Assembly (NCBI GenBank): GCA_025642065.1 | Contig: JAODUP010000150.1 | Coordinates: 1-64,000 of the forward strand | Direction of reading: 5' to 3' | Length of the DNA stretch: 64,000 bases | Source of the DNA: Paralvinella palmiformis | Lineage: Eukaryota; Annelida; Polychaeta; Terebellida; Alvinellidae | In this document: in pieces, positions 34,801-47,000 of the stretch | How positions within the stretch are numbered: the stretch's first letter is position 1 | Layout: every line of letters starts with the position of its first letter | The notes under the pieces: model-generated | Databases searched by the model: none | The model's input: the letters and a program-made list of their open reading frames with translations, nothing else | What the model was told of the DNA's origin: nothing | Program-made: the position numbers and the translations under genes

Positions 34801-37308
34801 ATCTAGAGGTGTCAAATGGTCTCAATCGCAAGTAATCTGTTTAATGCACAGGAATCCAGAAAAGTACGACAGCCTGATCCTACAAAAGGTGTAGGTCCAA
34901 ATTGGCCGCGATACAAAAACGGCCGCACTATGACCAATACGGCCGCCTCCATAAACTATTACAGGCAGATGTTGTTGTTTTTTTGGTCAGACAAAGAATG
35001 ACCATAGAAGCCACATCCTGAAGTGGCTGTTGTTACCTATCATCACACACTGGGTGAAAATGGCCTAGGATTAAATTGACCCAGCATTATTACCAAATCA
35101 TTCAAGAAGTGCTCTATCAGCAATGATTTAGATGGCACAGAAGATGATATATTGTGGGATGAACAGCATGACAAATCTGACACTGACCCTGACAAAGAAG
35201 GCGACAACATGTATGATGTTTAATGATGATGAATATTTCGGTTTTTAATAAATCTGCAGATTTTAGTGCGTCTTATACGCTGGTTCGACTTTAGGGGGGG
35301 GGTTTATTGGTCCTAAAACTTGGTGCGGCCTATACACGAGTATATACGGTATATTTAGATTATCCTGATATTTATTTCCTAAATGTGCTGACTCATTGCC
35401 TTATGATGACATAAGTATAATCAGGATATTTATCCTACATTTTGAAAATGATTTACTATCCAGTCACTGTAAAGGATTTGTTTTCATATCCAGACTGTTA
35501 GTAAATAAGATATCCCAAACTGACGGTTTGAAATTCTTTTTAATGGCGCATATCAAGATATATTTTAGTTAGCAAAGTGATCATCTGATAACTGGACTGA
35601 CTACTGATTTTCTATGCCCAAGTAAATGTTTACGTATGTTTCAAACAATAATTTGTTATTTATAAAAAATTTCGCGATCACATTTTGAAATATGGAAATT
35701 AAATCTCATTTCATTGTGATGAATGATATCAATCACGTACTAATCTGATGATACCGTCATTATTTACTTAATGGAAGATGTAACAATGCAGACAGTTAAT
35801 CTAATTCATCATCATCACTATTATTCGGATCTTCTTCATCTTATATCAGACATAATGGCCGTAAGTGATATTCTTTCTTTCTGTCATTATTCATAATTAA
35901 CAGAATCAAAGGAGGGGGATTAGTATCTCTAGGATGTCTTCCTATTGTTATCTGTAATTAGTATAAGTTAGTTTTAGCCAGAGTTTGAAGTATTATCTCT
36001 GTTGTAATTACAGTTGAGGGGGATCCTATAAAACTTTGTTTATACTTTGTTGATCAGATGTTGGGATGAGCTTCAATCTTTATCTTACCTTCTTCATCTC
36101 CACAATGAGATAAACATAAGGTAAGCAACTGTCACTATCATCAGTATTATCCAGGAGGATGACCTTCTTCTTATGCCAGTTCCAATTCAGTGATCACCTG
36201 GAAGAGCATCACAATGGCAAGGTCATTCATTATCAACTGACAAGGTCATTATCAACCAGCAACGTCATCATCAACCAGCAACATCATCATTTACTGATAG
36301 ATTCTTGATAACAGAGTTGATATCTCTCAACACTATCGTTGATTCTTATCCTAGTTTTTTCCCTGAAGACAGACGATGTGAACATCTCTTTGTCATCTGA
36401 CACTGTCAAGAATTAAGGTTCACTAACCTGGAGAATGTTATATAAAGTTTGGCTCCTCATAAGTTATCCTCATATCCAGTCTCCCATTAACCTCAATAAC
36501 ACCATCCCAGATCTGTTCAGAAGGATAATTGATGCCAACAATAATCAGTCTATTCATTATGATATCCCTCTATAGAATGTTAAATCTCAGTTCCATTGAG
36601 ACTCGGTCACATGTCTCGAGTATGACCGATAGCGAGATAAAATATCCTCTCACTCAAATGACATCATTCTCTAATAGTAGATCATTGACAGTTAAGACAC
36701 TCATAAACAAATATTTTGAAGAGAGAATCCTTTTGTTCCTAAGAACTTGTAGACAACTTGGATCTGTCATGATCCTTCGTAGTAAACTTATTGTGTCTTG
36801 TTCATTCTATCTGTACAAAGAGAACAATTTTGGTTCATTTTCAAATAAACAATATAATGCACGATGCTCCACCGTTCAAAAAAATTACGGAAACCATAAT
36901 TGATGGGATGGAAGTGAAATGTCTGAAGTGACAAAGTCAAAATAACATTTGTAGATGATAACATTTTATTAACTGTTTTATTTTTTTGTTGTTGTGGCTT
37001 TTGTCATCATACATCAAAGAAGGATATGATATAATATGTTTTTTGCATCATAATCATAAATCTATAACAGATGAAGGTAATCTGTGTCTCTACATCGATG
37101 ATATAGCATTTACTATTCTACCAGTTACAGTTTTGGCCCATTATTTATGATTAGGTCATTTATTGTCCTTCTCCATCAATATCTTCTTGAGTTACTTTAT
37201 TAACTAGAGAGTTATCATTTCCGAAACAGTCACCAAGTGCAAACATAATTTATAATAATTGATAAATTTAAGATGGTTAATTTGAAATTCAGTAGATCTG
37301 CCATAAAT

Positions 37309-37342
<34 letters not shown>

Positions 37343-39544
37343 CTCACATGATATTACTATTTGATTGCATATTATGAATATATACGTTTTTGCAATTTAA
37401 TAAAATATTTAATTGAAATGCTATATTGAGAGAATCCCTCAAAGGTATAACTACCCTCCTTAGATTTATTCAAAGAAACTTCAAAGTTGAAAATGCAACA
37501 GAAAAATGCAAAGGTTATGATTCTGCTGAACTAAATATTTTATTGGATTAGTGGCTGACAGGATGTTTGTGGGGGGGGGGAGTGTTAAAGCCCTGCACAG
37601 GCTGACAATTCTGGTCCACAACTGCTCTTCCTTGCATTGACTGGGTCTGCAACATTTTATTGCCTCACATAATGTTGAGTATTGGGGCTTATTTAGATTA
37701 CATTTATTGAAGCCACACCCACTAAGAGCCTGCAGTAATCAGTTCACGTTTTTATTATTTCTTGATTGATTCCACCAGCTTCAAAAATAAAGGTTTGATT
37801 ATGCTAATAAATATATATATTATTATCTGACAATTTTATATGAAAATCAACGAAAGGACAAGGATTATGGGGAAAATTTTCCCCAATTTAGTTTGGGTTT
37901 TTGTTAATTTATTGAAAAATAAATCAGTAATCAGACAAAGTATCTTTGTCTGTAATTATTAATTAGAAATTGTCTTTAGTCGTTATAAATCAATGTCAAA
38001 TGACTGTAAGGTTAACCTACTGTATGTCACACTATATGTCACACTATATGTCACAATATATGTCACACTATATGTCACACTATATGCCGAACTAAAATTA
38101 CATAAAGTTTAGTCAACAAATTTACCCATTTGGCTTCCTCAAAGTGATTACAATAAAAGTGAATGAAATTATGACATTAAAAGAAAATACTTTTCTAATT
38201 GATAATCTAGAAACTTTGAATACGAATACATCAATTATCAATTAGATATAATCTAGCCAACAAAGACATTTTGTATTTAGGGCCAACCCACCCCATGAGC
38301 TGGAGGCCCTGGAATCACACACACCCAGGCCCATCCATGGAGTGGTGTAGTGTGTGTGTGTGTGTGCACATCCATGTAGTCTAGTCATTATTTAACAATT
38401 ATATATTTTATTTGTAATAAACCAATATTTATGTGGCTTACGTCTCAACATTGTATAAATTGTATTAATAATGTTACAGATTTTTGTATGGTGGATGGTG
38501 AGAGACAGTCATTTTGGTCTCGTATCCAAGACCAAGCTGTTGAGAGCTACACAATGAAGGAAGTGTTTGACATGAACTCGTCAGTTAGAGTAGAAGCCAT
38601 TCAAAATCTTGGTTAGTTTAGTATTTGTTTAAAGTTTCTGTGAGGATGAACTCTTTCAGTTACTCATCTGTGGAATATGGTGACCAATTACATCAATCTT
38701 ATAATAAACTATGACTTATATTGTATGGTTCTGACTTGTTTATTGTATAATTATCTCGGTTTATGTATTTCTATCAAAAAAAAGGTTTATGTTAATCAAA
38801 CCTAATAACTTCAGTATGAAGTGCTCTAGAGTAAATGTATAAGGTGTATAGGTAATTGTGTTTATCATATTATGGTGAAAATGTTATTTTATTTATATTT
38901 AGAGAATATTATATTAATAGCACAGTAAATTATCTGAGTTATCTAACAGTTCTATAGTATTATGTGTGTGTGTGTGTGTGTGTGTGTGATAGGACCCTAC
39001 CAAGGATTATTTTGTTTATATTACTATGTAATTATGTTTAAGTGATGTTCATCACATTGAGAGGAGAAATAGTAAAAGTTTTGGATGATTAATGCTATGT
39101 AAATAATCCAATAGTAACAACGACAATTAAAATGTTCATTAACTATATCAATTTTAACATTCTCTGTGTTTCCCCAACTTTAGGTAAATTTCACAGCAAG
39201 GCCGTCGTTGAAGCTCTCTTGGATTTGCTGTATGACCAGGACAATAACATTCGTGCTATTGCTGCAATTTCTTTGGCAAAGGCAGGAGAGAATTCCCCGA
39301 AAATTGTCAAGGCTTTGATGAAGTGTTTAAATGACAAAGACCGGCTCGTTAGAGAGGGGGCCTGTCTCGCATTAGGTCACCTTAAAGCTCAACAAGCAGT
39401 TACAAAAATACTTCATCTCTGGTAAATGTCATCTTTTGATTGATTTTTATTTAGTTATCCATCACAGATTTTCATTAACTGGTTTATTACCTGGTTCTGA
39501 TAGCATTCTGGTTAAACAAGATAGCTCTCTCTCTCTCTCTCTCT

Positions 39545-39588
<44 letters not shown>

Positions 39589-41636
39589 TTAATAATGTAT
39601 GTTTAACTTAATGCCTTTACTAAAAGAAGCCAGTCAGTCACTATCAAGCCCTAATATAAAGTACCTCAACTTTGCTAGAAATGTTTTATGATAAATATTA
39701 TTTATCTGAAAAAGTACGTTGAAAAGTGTTAAGAACCTTTCATGAGATGATACATTTCTAATCTCTTCCTGTCAGTCCTATGTCTCATGTGAGATCATCC
39801 CTAAAGTGAAAAATGTATATAATCTGTCCCACAAAGTGTAAGCTACCATTACTATGTTAAATCATTATGTTAATTGAGACGCAACTACTTGTAGCAATAT
39901 TGAACTGGATGACCTCTGATTCTGTCATCACTTTCTGTTATTAATAAATAAACAAGTTGTTAATAAAATTATAAACTGAATATGCTCTATTACTGGCAGT
40001 CAATATAGTTTTTAAAGAATAACTTTGGAAGTGTTATAATACTATATTTAATTATTTGTCACAATGAAAGCTGTATCATTTTGAACCAGTACTGAAGGGA
40101 GTTGATGTTATAATCAGATTTAACATTGTAATTGTAATGAATTACATGATGTCAAGTAATCATAATTTCCAGATGCAATGTAATAATAATAGATTACGTT
40201 ATAGATGCAATCATAATCAGCGATTACTCTCGTGATTACACGGGGTAGTCAATTAATTACAATACTATATCATACCATAACATCAATATTAATACTATGA
40301 CAGAGTTGATGATATATTGTATTCCCATCGCTACTCAAAGAGTGTTCCTGAGTTTCCACTATTCACTCTATTACTTGTATAAATGCTATGCTAATTATCA
40401 TATTTGTTGCTTAGACCTGAGTGGTTATGGATACTTCGTATATGCTGTGTTACATAATAAAATTGTAACCAACCCTTCCGGCGTATATCATGGTAATTAA
40501 AGCCTGACAAATGGTAATATCTAACATAATATATTGTATATGTTTTTGGTGGCAAGTAGATCTGTGTAATTTACGTTCAAAATGAAATCGGTAGAAAACT
40601 AAAATTGCAACAATCTCACGTGTAAACAGTAGAATTGTAGCAGCCTAGATCCAGAACTATCAGTCAACGCATTGCATTCCACGTGGCAGTGACGATATCT
40701 AATATTGGAAAATTAACCATGAATCACACTTCACCGTGGGAAAGCGTTTGACAATGTATCTCAGTAGCCCATAATCATCTGCAACAGTCGAGAGACTTTT
40801 AATTTTGTGGAGGAAATGTCCGACCTTGATCGCTTCTGTCTAGAATGTTCCTTTGAACATCTTGGGTCGCCTCAAAAACAATTCTCACTTTGACAAGTAC
40901 ATTTTGTCATATCATACAAATGAGGGCCATCTTTCTATAATCATCTGTTGTTTTTAATGTGTTTATGTATCATACCACATAATATATTATATACTTTTAT
41001 GTTATTGGTCGGTAAGCAAATAACACCGACACATCCATACTTGATTCATATAAATTGTATCTATTATTGTAATTATACTCATTATGAATACTTTGAATAT
41101 AATAACAATCTTAATCAGCATATTATCATTACTAATGTAATCATTATATCATCAAGTAATCATAATTGTAATTTACTACTTTGGTTCTGTAATTCCCCCA
41201 ACTCTGATATGGACTATTTACAAGAAATAGTTACTGGCTGTTTCAAACAAACTAAATTGAAGGATTTAGACTCGATGGTTCATCATGCATGCATACAAGT
41301 TCTTGATTTTGTTTTTATATTTGTATGTATCTCCTTTATAAACATCTACATATAAAATATCTCATGATATTTTACCAATTTATTGAATATTTCCCATTGT
41401 TCAATGTTTTTCAACAATGCCTTATGTTATATTATTTTCTGTTTGTATGTAATCAACTTCTTGACAAACTGTGTTGTATTCAGACATTACTATTTTTCAG
41501 GAGAAATGATTTCATTTCATCAGTGCGTGAGGCTGCTCAAGTGGCATTAGAACAGATAGGTGGAAAGGAAGCCAACCAAGCCATGTACATCACAAAAGTC
41601 TTATCAGATGAGATTCGTATGCTAACCAAAGATTAA
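28111..41636 (+). CDS. Myristoylated TIR-HEAT protein (candidate NAD-cleaving immune or cell-death factor)
   Basis: Nine coding exons join in frame: 28111-28351, 29414-29517, 30727-30872, 31036-31197, 31549-31695, 33750-33898, 38480-38611, 39184-39421 and 41501-41636, giving 484 residues. Residues 1-8 (MGAGASNS) fit an N-myristoylation signal (Gly2, Ser6), so membrane attachment is likely. 25-60 is a Lys/Glu-rich helix. A TIR domain spans about 62-180: box-1-like DVMISYSH (63-70), strand KVWVDVTG, LLSPASIRSKYCQDEL and a closing RFNW. Glu134 in YCQDEL lines up with the catalytic Glu of SARM1 (E642) and plant TIRs. 181-316 matches no fold I know. About 345-465 is HEAT-type repeats (SVRVEAIQNLG, NIRAIAAISLAKAG, LVREGACLALG, SVREAAQVALEQIG). 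The order is the reverse of SARM1 (ARM-SAM-TIR). Domain calls are firm; NADase activity and an inhibitory role of the HEAT part are inference. Confidence 0.87.
29414..29517 (+). CDS. TIR-HEAT exon 2 (TIR core)
   Basis: 104 nt from acceptor TTATTTTAG to donor GTATGT, coding GLEEAGIKVWVDVTGLKAGV and the following helix. The family uses this segment for strand B, the BB loop and helix C. Confidence 0.9.
29795..30057 (+). pseudogene. hAT transposase C-terminal fragment in TIR-HEAT intron 2
   Basis: The open frame contains YQTADYERGFSCQNSIKTSR and KHPNMLMTIKTS, the hallmark of the hAT dimerisation region (SxxxERxFSxxNxIKTxxRNxL). No catalytic part or inverted repeats were found. It is not spliced into the TIR-HEAT reading frame. 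Confidence 0.75.
30727..30872 (+). CDS. TIR-HEAT exon 3 (TIR core with catalytic-type Glu)
   Basis: 146 nt from acceptor CTTCTCAG to donor GTATGT. It encodes MFVQLLSPASIRSKYCQDEL and NKPIFPVGLQ. The Glu of CQDEL is residue 134 of the joined protein. Confidence 0.9.
31036..31197 (+). CDS. TIR-HEAT exon 4 (end of TIR, start of linker)
   Basis: 162 nt from acceptor CCAATTAG to donor GTATAT. It starts KLQLARFNWNLF, where FNW resembles the conserved aromatic end of TIR domains, then enters a helical linker. Confidence 0.85.
31549..31695 (+). CDS. TIR-HEAT exon 5 (linker)
   Basis: 147 nt. The acceptor is the second AG of TTTTTTAGATAG; using the first one would put a stop codon in frame. Ends at a strong GTAAGT. 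Encodes MATMMELLHKEESVDFWE and flanking residues; no domain recognised. Confidence 0.8.
31843..31872. repeat. Microsatellite (TA)n
   Basis: Simple TA tract in TIR-HEAT intron 5. Confidence 0.92.
31992..33147. mobile_element. Pogo/Tigger-like non-autonomous element 1
   Basis: The left end TACCGTATATACTCGCG matches the reverse complement of the right end (TACTGTATATACTTGCG), and both are bordered by TA. The 1.16-kb interior has no transposase. It includes an imperfect internal duplication: GTGACTATCAAGTATT and GCAGCGATGTGRTGATTTTATT each occur twice (near 32630/32853 and 32737/32957). Confidence 0.72.
33577..33670. repeat. 22-bp tandem repeat, about four units
   Basis: Units of ATTCACTCATTGTGTTTTAT in tandem just before TIR-HEAT exon 6. 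Confidence 0.93.
33750..33898 (+). CDS. TIR-HEAT exon 6 (linker)
   Basis: 149 nt from acceptor ATTTATAG to donor GTAATT. Encodes FSDRFKKQYSKSLTVIFSPS and an acidic DEEDEEMTVTFEIYL. It lies between two pogo-like transposon remnants (31992-33147 and about 34800-35351). Of the nine exons this has the least family support, but both phases fit. Confidence 0.72.
34011..34108. repeat. Two adjacent near-perfect palindromes
   Basis: 34011-34077 is a 67-bp palindrome centred on CTGATACTAATAGTATCAG. 34082-34108 is a 27-bp palindrome centred on AAGTATCACTGATACTT. Both share the word GTATCA near the axis. Confidence 0.85.
34800..35351 (+). pseudogene. Pogo/Tigger-like element 2, transposase C-terminus and right end
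   Basis: 35086-35223 encodes TKSFKKCSISNDLDGTEDDI then an Asp/Glu-rich tail ending MYDV and a stop, as in pogo/Tigger (CENP-B/JRK-like) transposases. The right end (reverse complement TACCGTATATACTCGTGTAT) at 35351 matches the ends of element 1. The catalytic part and left end are not identified, so the start given is approximate. Confidence 0.68.
37311..37338. repeat. Microsatellite (TA)n
   Basis: Simple TA tract. Confidence 0.92.
38480..38611 (+). CDS. TIR-HEAT exon 7 (entry to HEAT repeats)
   Basis: 132 nt from acceptor TGTTACAG to donor GTTAGT. Encodes FWSRIQDQAVESYTMKEVF and SSVRVEAIQNL, the second half of a HEAT repeat. Confidence 0.87.
38964..38988. repeat. Microsatellite (TG)n
   Basis: Simple TG tract in TIR-HEAT intron 7. 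Confidence 0.92.
39184..39421 (+). CDS. TIR-HEAT exon 8 (two HEAT repeats)
   Basis: 238 nt from acceptor AACTTTAG to donor GTAAAT. Two repeats are plain: AVVEALLDLLYDQDNNIRAI and KALMKCLNDKDRLVREGA, each with the Asp and Val-Arg positions of HEAT units. Confidence 0.9.
39523..39584. repeat. Microsatellite (CT)n(TA)n
   Basis: CT repeats followed by TA repeats in TIR-HEAT intron 8. Confidence 0.93.
40125..40262. repeat. GTAATCA/TGATTAC-rich dispersed repeat, copy 1
   Basis: Contains CAAGTAATCATAATT and ATCAGCGATTACTCTC followed by GATTACAC, shared with 44580-44690; related sequence lies at 41040-41190 and 45300-45415. The copies share short inverted TAATCGATTAC-type words. Origin unknown. Confidence 0.6.
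41501..41636 (+). CDS. TIR-HEAT last exon and stop
   Basis: 136 nt from acceptor TTTTTCAG to TAA at 41634-41636. Encodes a last HEAT unit (SSVREAAQVALEQIGGKEAN) and a short tail. AATAAA at 41748-41753 is a candidate polyadenylation signal. Confidence 0.88.
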
Positions 41637-43953
41637 TCTTATACTAACAATATGGGTAACAAAGCTCAAAATGTTATATGCAATCATTAAAGCTTTTCCT
41701 ATAATTTTATATAATGTAAATTTACTCAGGATGAGGTATGGTATAAAAATAAATTGATCCAAGCTGAAACATTATTAATATACTGATTGGAAAATAATAG
41801 TTTTATTTTTTTTAAATAATTATTGTTTATAATCAGATGCTTTACATTTAATGAGCTTAGCCTAGCTCCATGGCAGCTTAATATGTTCAAGATTTTTCCA
41901 TATTTATTTGTTATAACTTTGATACCAAGGTTATTCCAATGATAAAAATATATATTAACAATAATTTTAATTATTTTTGGTAAATTTCACCTGACCTGTG
42001 GTGTATCATTATATTTTATGGTGAAGGCCAATAATCATGATTTACTTTGCCCATTGTCTAATGTTTATTCAGAGTTAAATTTATTTAATGTTTTTGTTTG
42101 CCCATTATTAAATTTAAATATTAATTTGTTTAAATGAATCACCCTGCCAACATATATGTTGTATTTGTTTGATATATCATTGACTCTGGTTTATTGCCCA
42201 TGAATTCTTGTAATATGTTTTGTGGTCTGACCATATATGTGATGTTAGATGTGGCATATCTGCATAGATGTTCACTGCATGATTAGGAATTGAATCTGTA
42301 TGCGAGTGTGAATCTTTCATGTACAGTGATTCAGTAATAATATTGATAAAAACAATCATTGTTGCTAATATTTTCAACTGTGTCATTGTTCTCATACAAC
42401 ATATGTGTGCATTTGGAGCTGTATGAAACCTTCGCACAAAGATAACAATGTACATATATTGTCTGTGTATAAAGAATGACCGTGATGTAAGTATAGAGAT
42501 GTGATAACAGAAATTGTGATATTTATGATCTCATTTTAATCTATTTTTGTTTTAAAGTTTATTACTAATAAACAGTTTTATATCTTTGTATTGAATGTTT
42601 TACTCATGTATGTGCTTATTCCAGTATAAATTGTTGAAACTCTCTTTCTCATTAATAAGTTTTCTTTCACACGCATGATGTTTGTGTGAACATTAAGTTT
42701 CTGTTGAAAAGCAAAAACAAAATCTACTTGTGCATCTAAGACAAACATTTTATATAACTAGCCATATATATAATATTACACAACAAATAATGTTCTGCTT
42801 TAGTACAGTGTCGTTTACATATATGTACAGTCTGTTTTAGTCCTTGTATTTTGATCATTTGTTCTAGAACTAGGATGCATCCACTTTGCAATTACTATAT
42901 TCAAACTTGAAAAAGGGAGATTCTGATTTCAATCTTAAATAATGCACTACATGTAATATGTCACTTTTAAGAGTTAAACTAAAGATACACCACAACTGAA
43001 ACAGTAATCTTGACTAAATTCTTGGAATTATCAGCTTGATTTATCAACATCGCATTTAAACAGAAGATAAAATTTATTAAATAGGGCCTATGTAGAACTA
43101 GAATATTACTTCATAAATATTGGAGCCACACCCTATTCTAGTATTTTATTTTGAGTGGATGTATGAAGACGAATACTGTTCAGCTGTACAATATACAACA
43201 TATGTGAGTGTAAGGATTAACAGGGTTCATACACATTTTGACATCTCAGATTCCAGGACTTTCCAGGACCTTCCAATGTCAAATTCAAGGACCTTTTCAA
43301 TGAATTCACGAACTTTTAACGTGCAAAGATAGACCCATATTTCGGAAAAGTGTAACGAATGAATTCCTGTATGCTTATGATTAGAAATATAAATTTATGT
43401 GTCCAAATTCCAGGACTTTCAAGGACCTCTACAAAAATTCCAGGACTTTCCAGGCCTGGAATCCAAATTTTCAAATTCCAAGACTTTCCAGGTTTTCAAG
43501 GACCTGTGCGAACCCTGATTAAACATTCTGTTGAACCTTGGCACTGATTCTATCTGGGATTTATAGCAGAGGAGTTAATATGTAGACTCATTTACTAGAT
43601 ATTTAAAACAAACTCTGCTTTGGAGGTTTCTTGCATAGGGTTCTAACTGTAAGGATGACAATAACACAACATTTGCTTAAATAAATTAGCCAAACCATTT
43701 CATTAACAAATTAATGCCCACATTGCTCTGTGATGTGTTGGCTGTCTGTTCAGTATCACAACACAATCTTAATAACCAGTCGGCAGTTTTATTTCACATA
43801 ACAAGTATCTTACAAATTGTGTGATGTAACTGTCACTTTTATCTTGTGATGTGTCCTCTTGCTGGCTACAAAGCATAACTGATAACTGATACATCTGCTG
43901 GAATCCACACACATATAGATCCATCTTTAACACTTTGTTTTTACTTTATTAAC
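41637..43953. other. Convergent intergenic region between TIR-HEAT and NDUFB4
   Basis: The two genes end tail to tail. No exon is seen. 43225-43510 holds a repeat of CCAGGACTTTCCAGGACC-type words, similar in kind to 3584-3945. Confidence 0.65.
43945..43950 (-). terminator. Candidate polyadenylation signal of NDUFB4
   Basis: TTTATT on the plus strand reads AATAAA on the minus strand, four bases past the stop codon. Being this close to the stop is unusual but possible; further signals may lie downstream. Confidence 0.5.
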
Positions 43954-44022
43954 CTAAATATTCTTCCAAATTCTGTCCTCGTATGCTATCTGTCCAGTTC
44001 TGCACTTGTGCTCAAATGTTTT
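43954..44022 (-). CDS. NDUFB4: NDUFB4 exon 3 and stop
   Basis: 22 codons and TAG from acceptor CTTTCAG. Peptide KTFEHKCRTGQIAYEDRIWK ends the protein; length and basic-to-aromatic character resemble the human tail, with little identity. Confidence 0.8.
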   Translation of the reverse strand, partial: KTFEHKCRTGQIAYEDRIWKNI

Positions 44023-47000
44023 CTGAAAGAAAGAAAATCAATTTTTAATGAACCTACACTTTAGAAGTGAAACTCAGAACCACTATACCACAACAACAGC
44101 ACACGTTTACTGATTATTCAAATGGACAATTCATTAAGGTACTGATTATAGAGTTGAGTTCAGTTGTGTAGCCTCAGTGGCTGGTCACATCAATATTTCC
44201 AGTTTAACACTCGACTGAATCTAGAATAACAACTTACCATTAATACATAAAACTTATCACTTTTATCAACAAATGAACAGAAACTGCACAAGATATATCA
44301 AATAACTGTAGAAGAAATTAAGTCAAATGCAACTAATTTTGCAGCTAAAGATTAAAATTAATCACTGTGAAAGACAAAATTTTCTTTTGGTTCTGAAAGT
44401 CAATAATGAAGAATTCCTTCCCCTAGATAAAAGAGGAAATATGTCAGCTTATTGGTTGAGCCAGTCACTTATAGAAATATTTATAGACATAATCTTCGCT
44501 CTTAGGTATTATAACATGGCCAATCCACATACCGAACTTGTTTGCAGAAATGGAAACAAACTAAATTACAGAAAAGAAATTGATTACACGATCTCAAGTA
44601 ATCATAATTACCATTACCAAATGGAATGAAATCATAATCAATTACATTGTAAATGTAATCAGCGATTACTCTCACAATTACACAATGTTTTATACAAGCT
44701 TTGAGAAAGCAATATAATCTCGTTTCAATCCAATCCCGGGGTGAGTTTATAAACTTTATTTCTTGTATATATTATAATTATCCTATATATTACATAGAAC
44801 TTTCTTCACTATAGTGATGACATATATGATGTATCTTGTTGCTGAATGCATATTTTCCAAATATTCAAATAACGTCAATTGTAAGTTAATGGATTTAAAT
44901 GCAATGTTAGTACATTAGTATGTTTGTCAATATGGAATGTTTATATCAGCTGTGATGATGTTGTAATAGCAGCCAGCCACTGGTTAATATGGCGACAATT
45001 CAGAAAATCGAGTGATTCATTCAATTACAGCTAGACAGTTGGTGGTTTAATTAGTGGTGTTCATGGTGGTGTGTTATAATGCATTGTATTTCTCTGGGCA
45101 GTGGATGAATAAGTAAATAATCTGGTTGTGTGATGTGATTGGAATCAATTTCACGTCTTTATACATACCACATCACCAGATCAATAAAATAGACTTATAT
45201 AAATGTCAAGTTAGTTATGTCAGTATTGTATACGTAGCTGAGTGAATAAAGATGAAGGATCACATTTACGTTTGTCTGATATACATCGTATTAATAATTG
45301 TTATCATTGTTTACTTAGATGTAATTGCAATCTTAATCGATTACACTCATTAATCATTTAGTCCTTATGGTAATAATTGTATTCTGAAGTAATCGATTAC
45401 CATCGTCCTGTAATTGCCCCATGCCCGTATGTTATGTATATGAACGGAGATGAACTTATCTATCTCGCTGAAGGCTTATGCTAAACAGGAATCTAACAGG
45501 CTTTCTATGTTTGCTTGATGACACAGAACACTAGATTTATCACACACACACACACACAGTAGATATATCATTATTGTTATAAATCTTATTACATTAAGCC
45601 ACATAACCACAAAGCTATAGAACTTTCCCAGCCTACAACTAAAGGCTAACAGGATCCAAACGTTCACATTTATCCTGAGTGAGTGAACTGTTTGTTTGGT
45701 CTCGACACCAGTCACACCTAGGACATATGACCGAAAAGCAACCTCAAGGTGAAATATAGTACAGACACAGATAGGAAACTGACAACCTGAAGGTTTGTAC
45801 CTCAGCACTCTAACCATTACAATATCAAAGGATCCTCATAGTTAGGCTGAGACTATCATTTGATTCCAGCAATTTACATTTTGTTTGTTTGTTTGTTATA
45901 GATTAGCAAAACTAATATGAATAAAAAGTAGAAACAGATCTTTCAATATAATGTATTAATAACATCTATAAATAATCAACTGTTCATAAATTTGACATAC
46001 GGTGTTGTAAAATAGTATTCTACATCAAGATATCATAAAAAATACAATTTGAATACACCTACATGGCGGATAACATTACTGGTAATTCAAAAAAGAATTT
46101 TAGTTATACTGTGTGTGTGTGTATGTGATAGGTATCACAGAACTAACCCGATCCTTGTCAACAGCCCACCACAGCAATAAAAATGGTCCTAACACCCAGG
46201 CAAATCCAAACATGGCACTCTTTGGGGTCGCTTTGAAGTGCTCAAAATGGTTCGCTCGCATCGCTAGGAATCGCTGTACAGCAGGATCAAACTGAAATAT
46301 AACGCATAACATCATAAGCAATATTTTTTTAAACAGGCAAAATGTGCATGACCATGGTTCGGACATCCTTACCTATCCAGATATTTAGCTAGGAATGAAT
46401 ATTTAAGGAGTGCAAAAAGTGTGCACAGTGTGCTAATATGGACACCAGATTTACCAAGTTGTCATCAATAAGTTGTTAGCCCGTGATGTATATGTGCTGC
46501 TCTGGATCTAACTGTTTTACAACTATTTTATATTCAATGCAATGTTAGTACAAACCAATAGTCAGTAATTTAGTTATGAAGTTATACAACACTCTGAATG
46601 AGATCATAATACTACTACTGATAATAATAGCCGAAATGGCAGTTTTTTACGTGGCTGGCAACCTCAAATGAGGGAGACACAAATGGTCTGTAATTAACAG
46701 CTTTCACATGGAGACTAATTCTAAATATTCTTTTTTTATTGTGGGTCTGGCACTGACTAAAAGACACTCTCATAATTAACTATTATTTCTAGCATTAATA
46801 TTTTATGAATGTTGTTTACTGAATATACTTAGACACAACCCCCTGTACTAGGAGAGCCATTGAGCTCTTTCTTTTCAATGATATTGGCAGGATAGAAGTT
46901 TGTAATTATTATTCTTATTATTACAATTACAGCTGTTTATTTTGATAGGACTTCATTTATAATAGCATTAATTACTGATTCTATAATTTAATTAATGGTT

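Larger units (their letters stand above)
33899..38479 (+). other. TIR-HEAT intron 6
   Basis: 4.6 kb. Contains two adjacent palindromes (34011-34108), the second pogo-like remnant, (TA)n at 37311-37338 and a short TATGTCACAC tandem at 38025-38090. The open frame at 36529-36903 matches nothing I know. Confidence 0.7.

Noticed and set aside
36529..36903. 124-codon frame in TIR-HEAT intron 6
   Set aside because: No recognisable domain; exons 6 and 7 join in phase without it. Possibly a decayed retroelement, but I could not support that.
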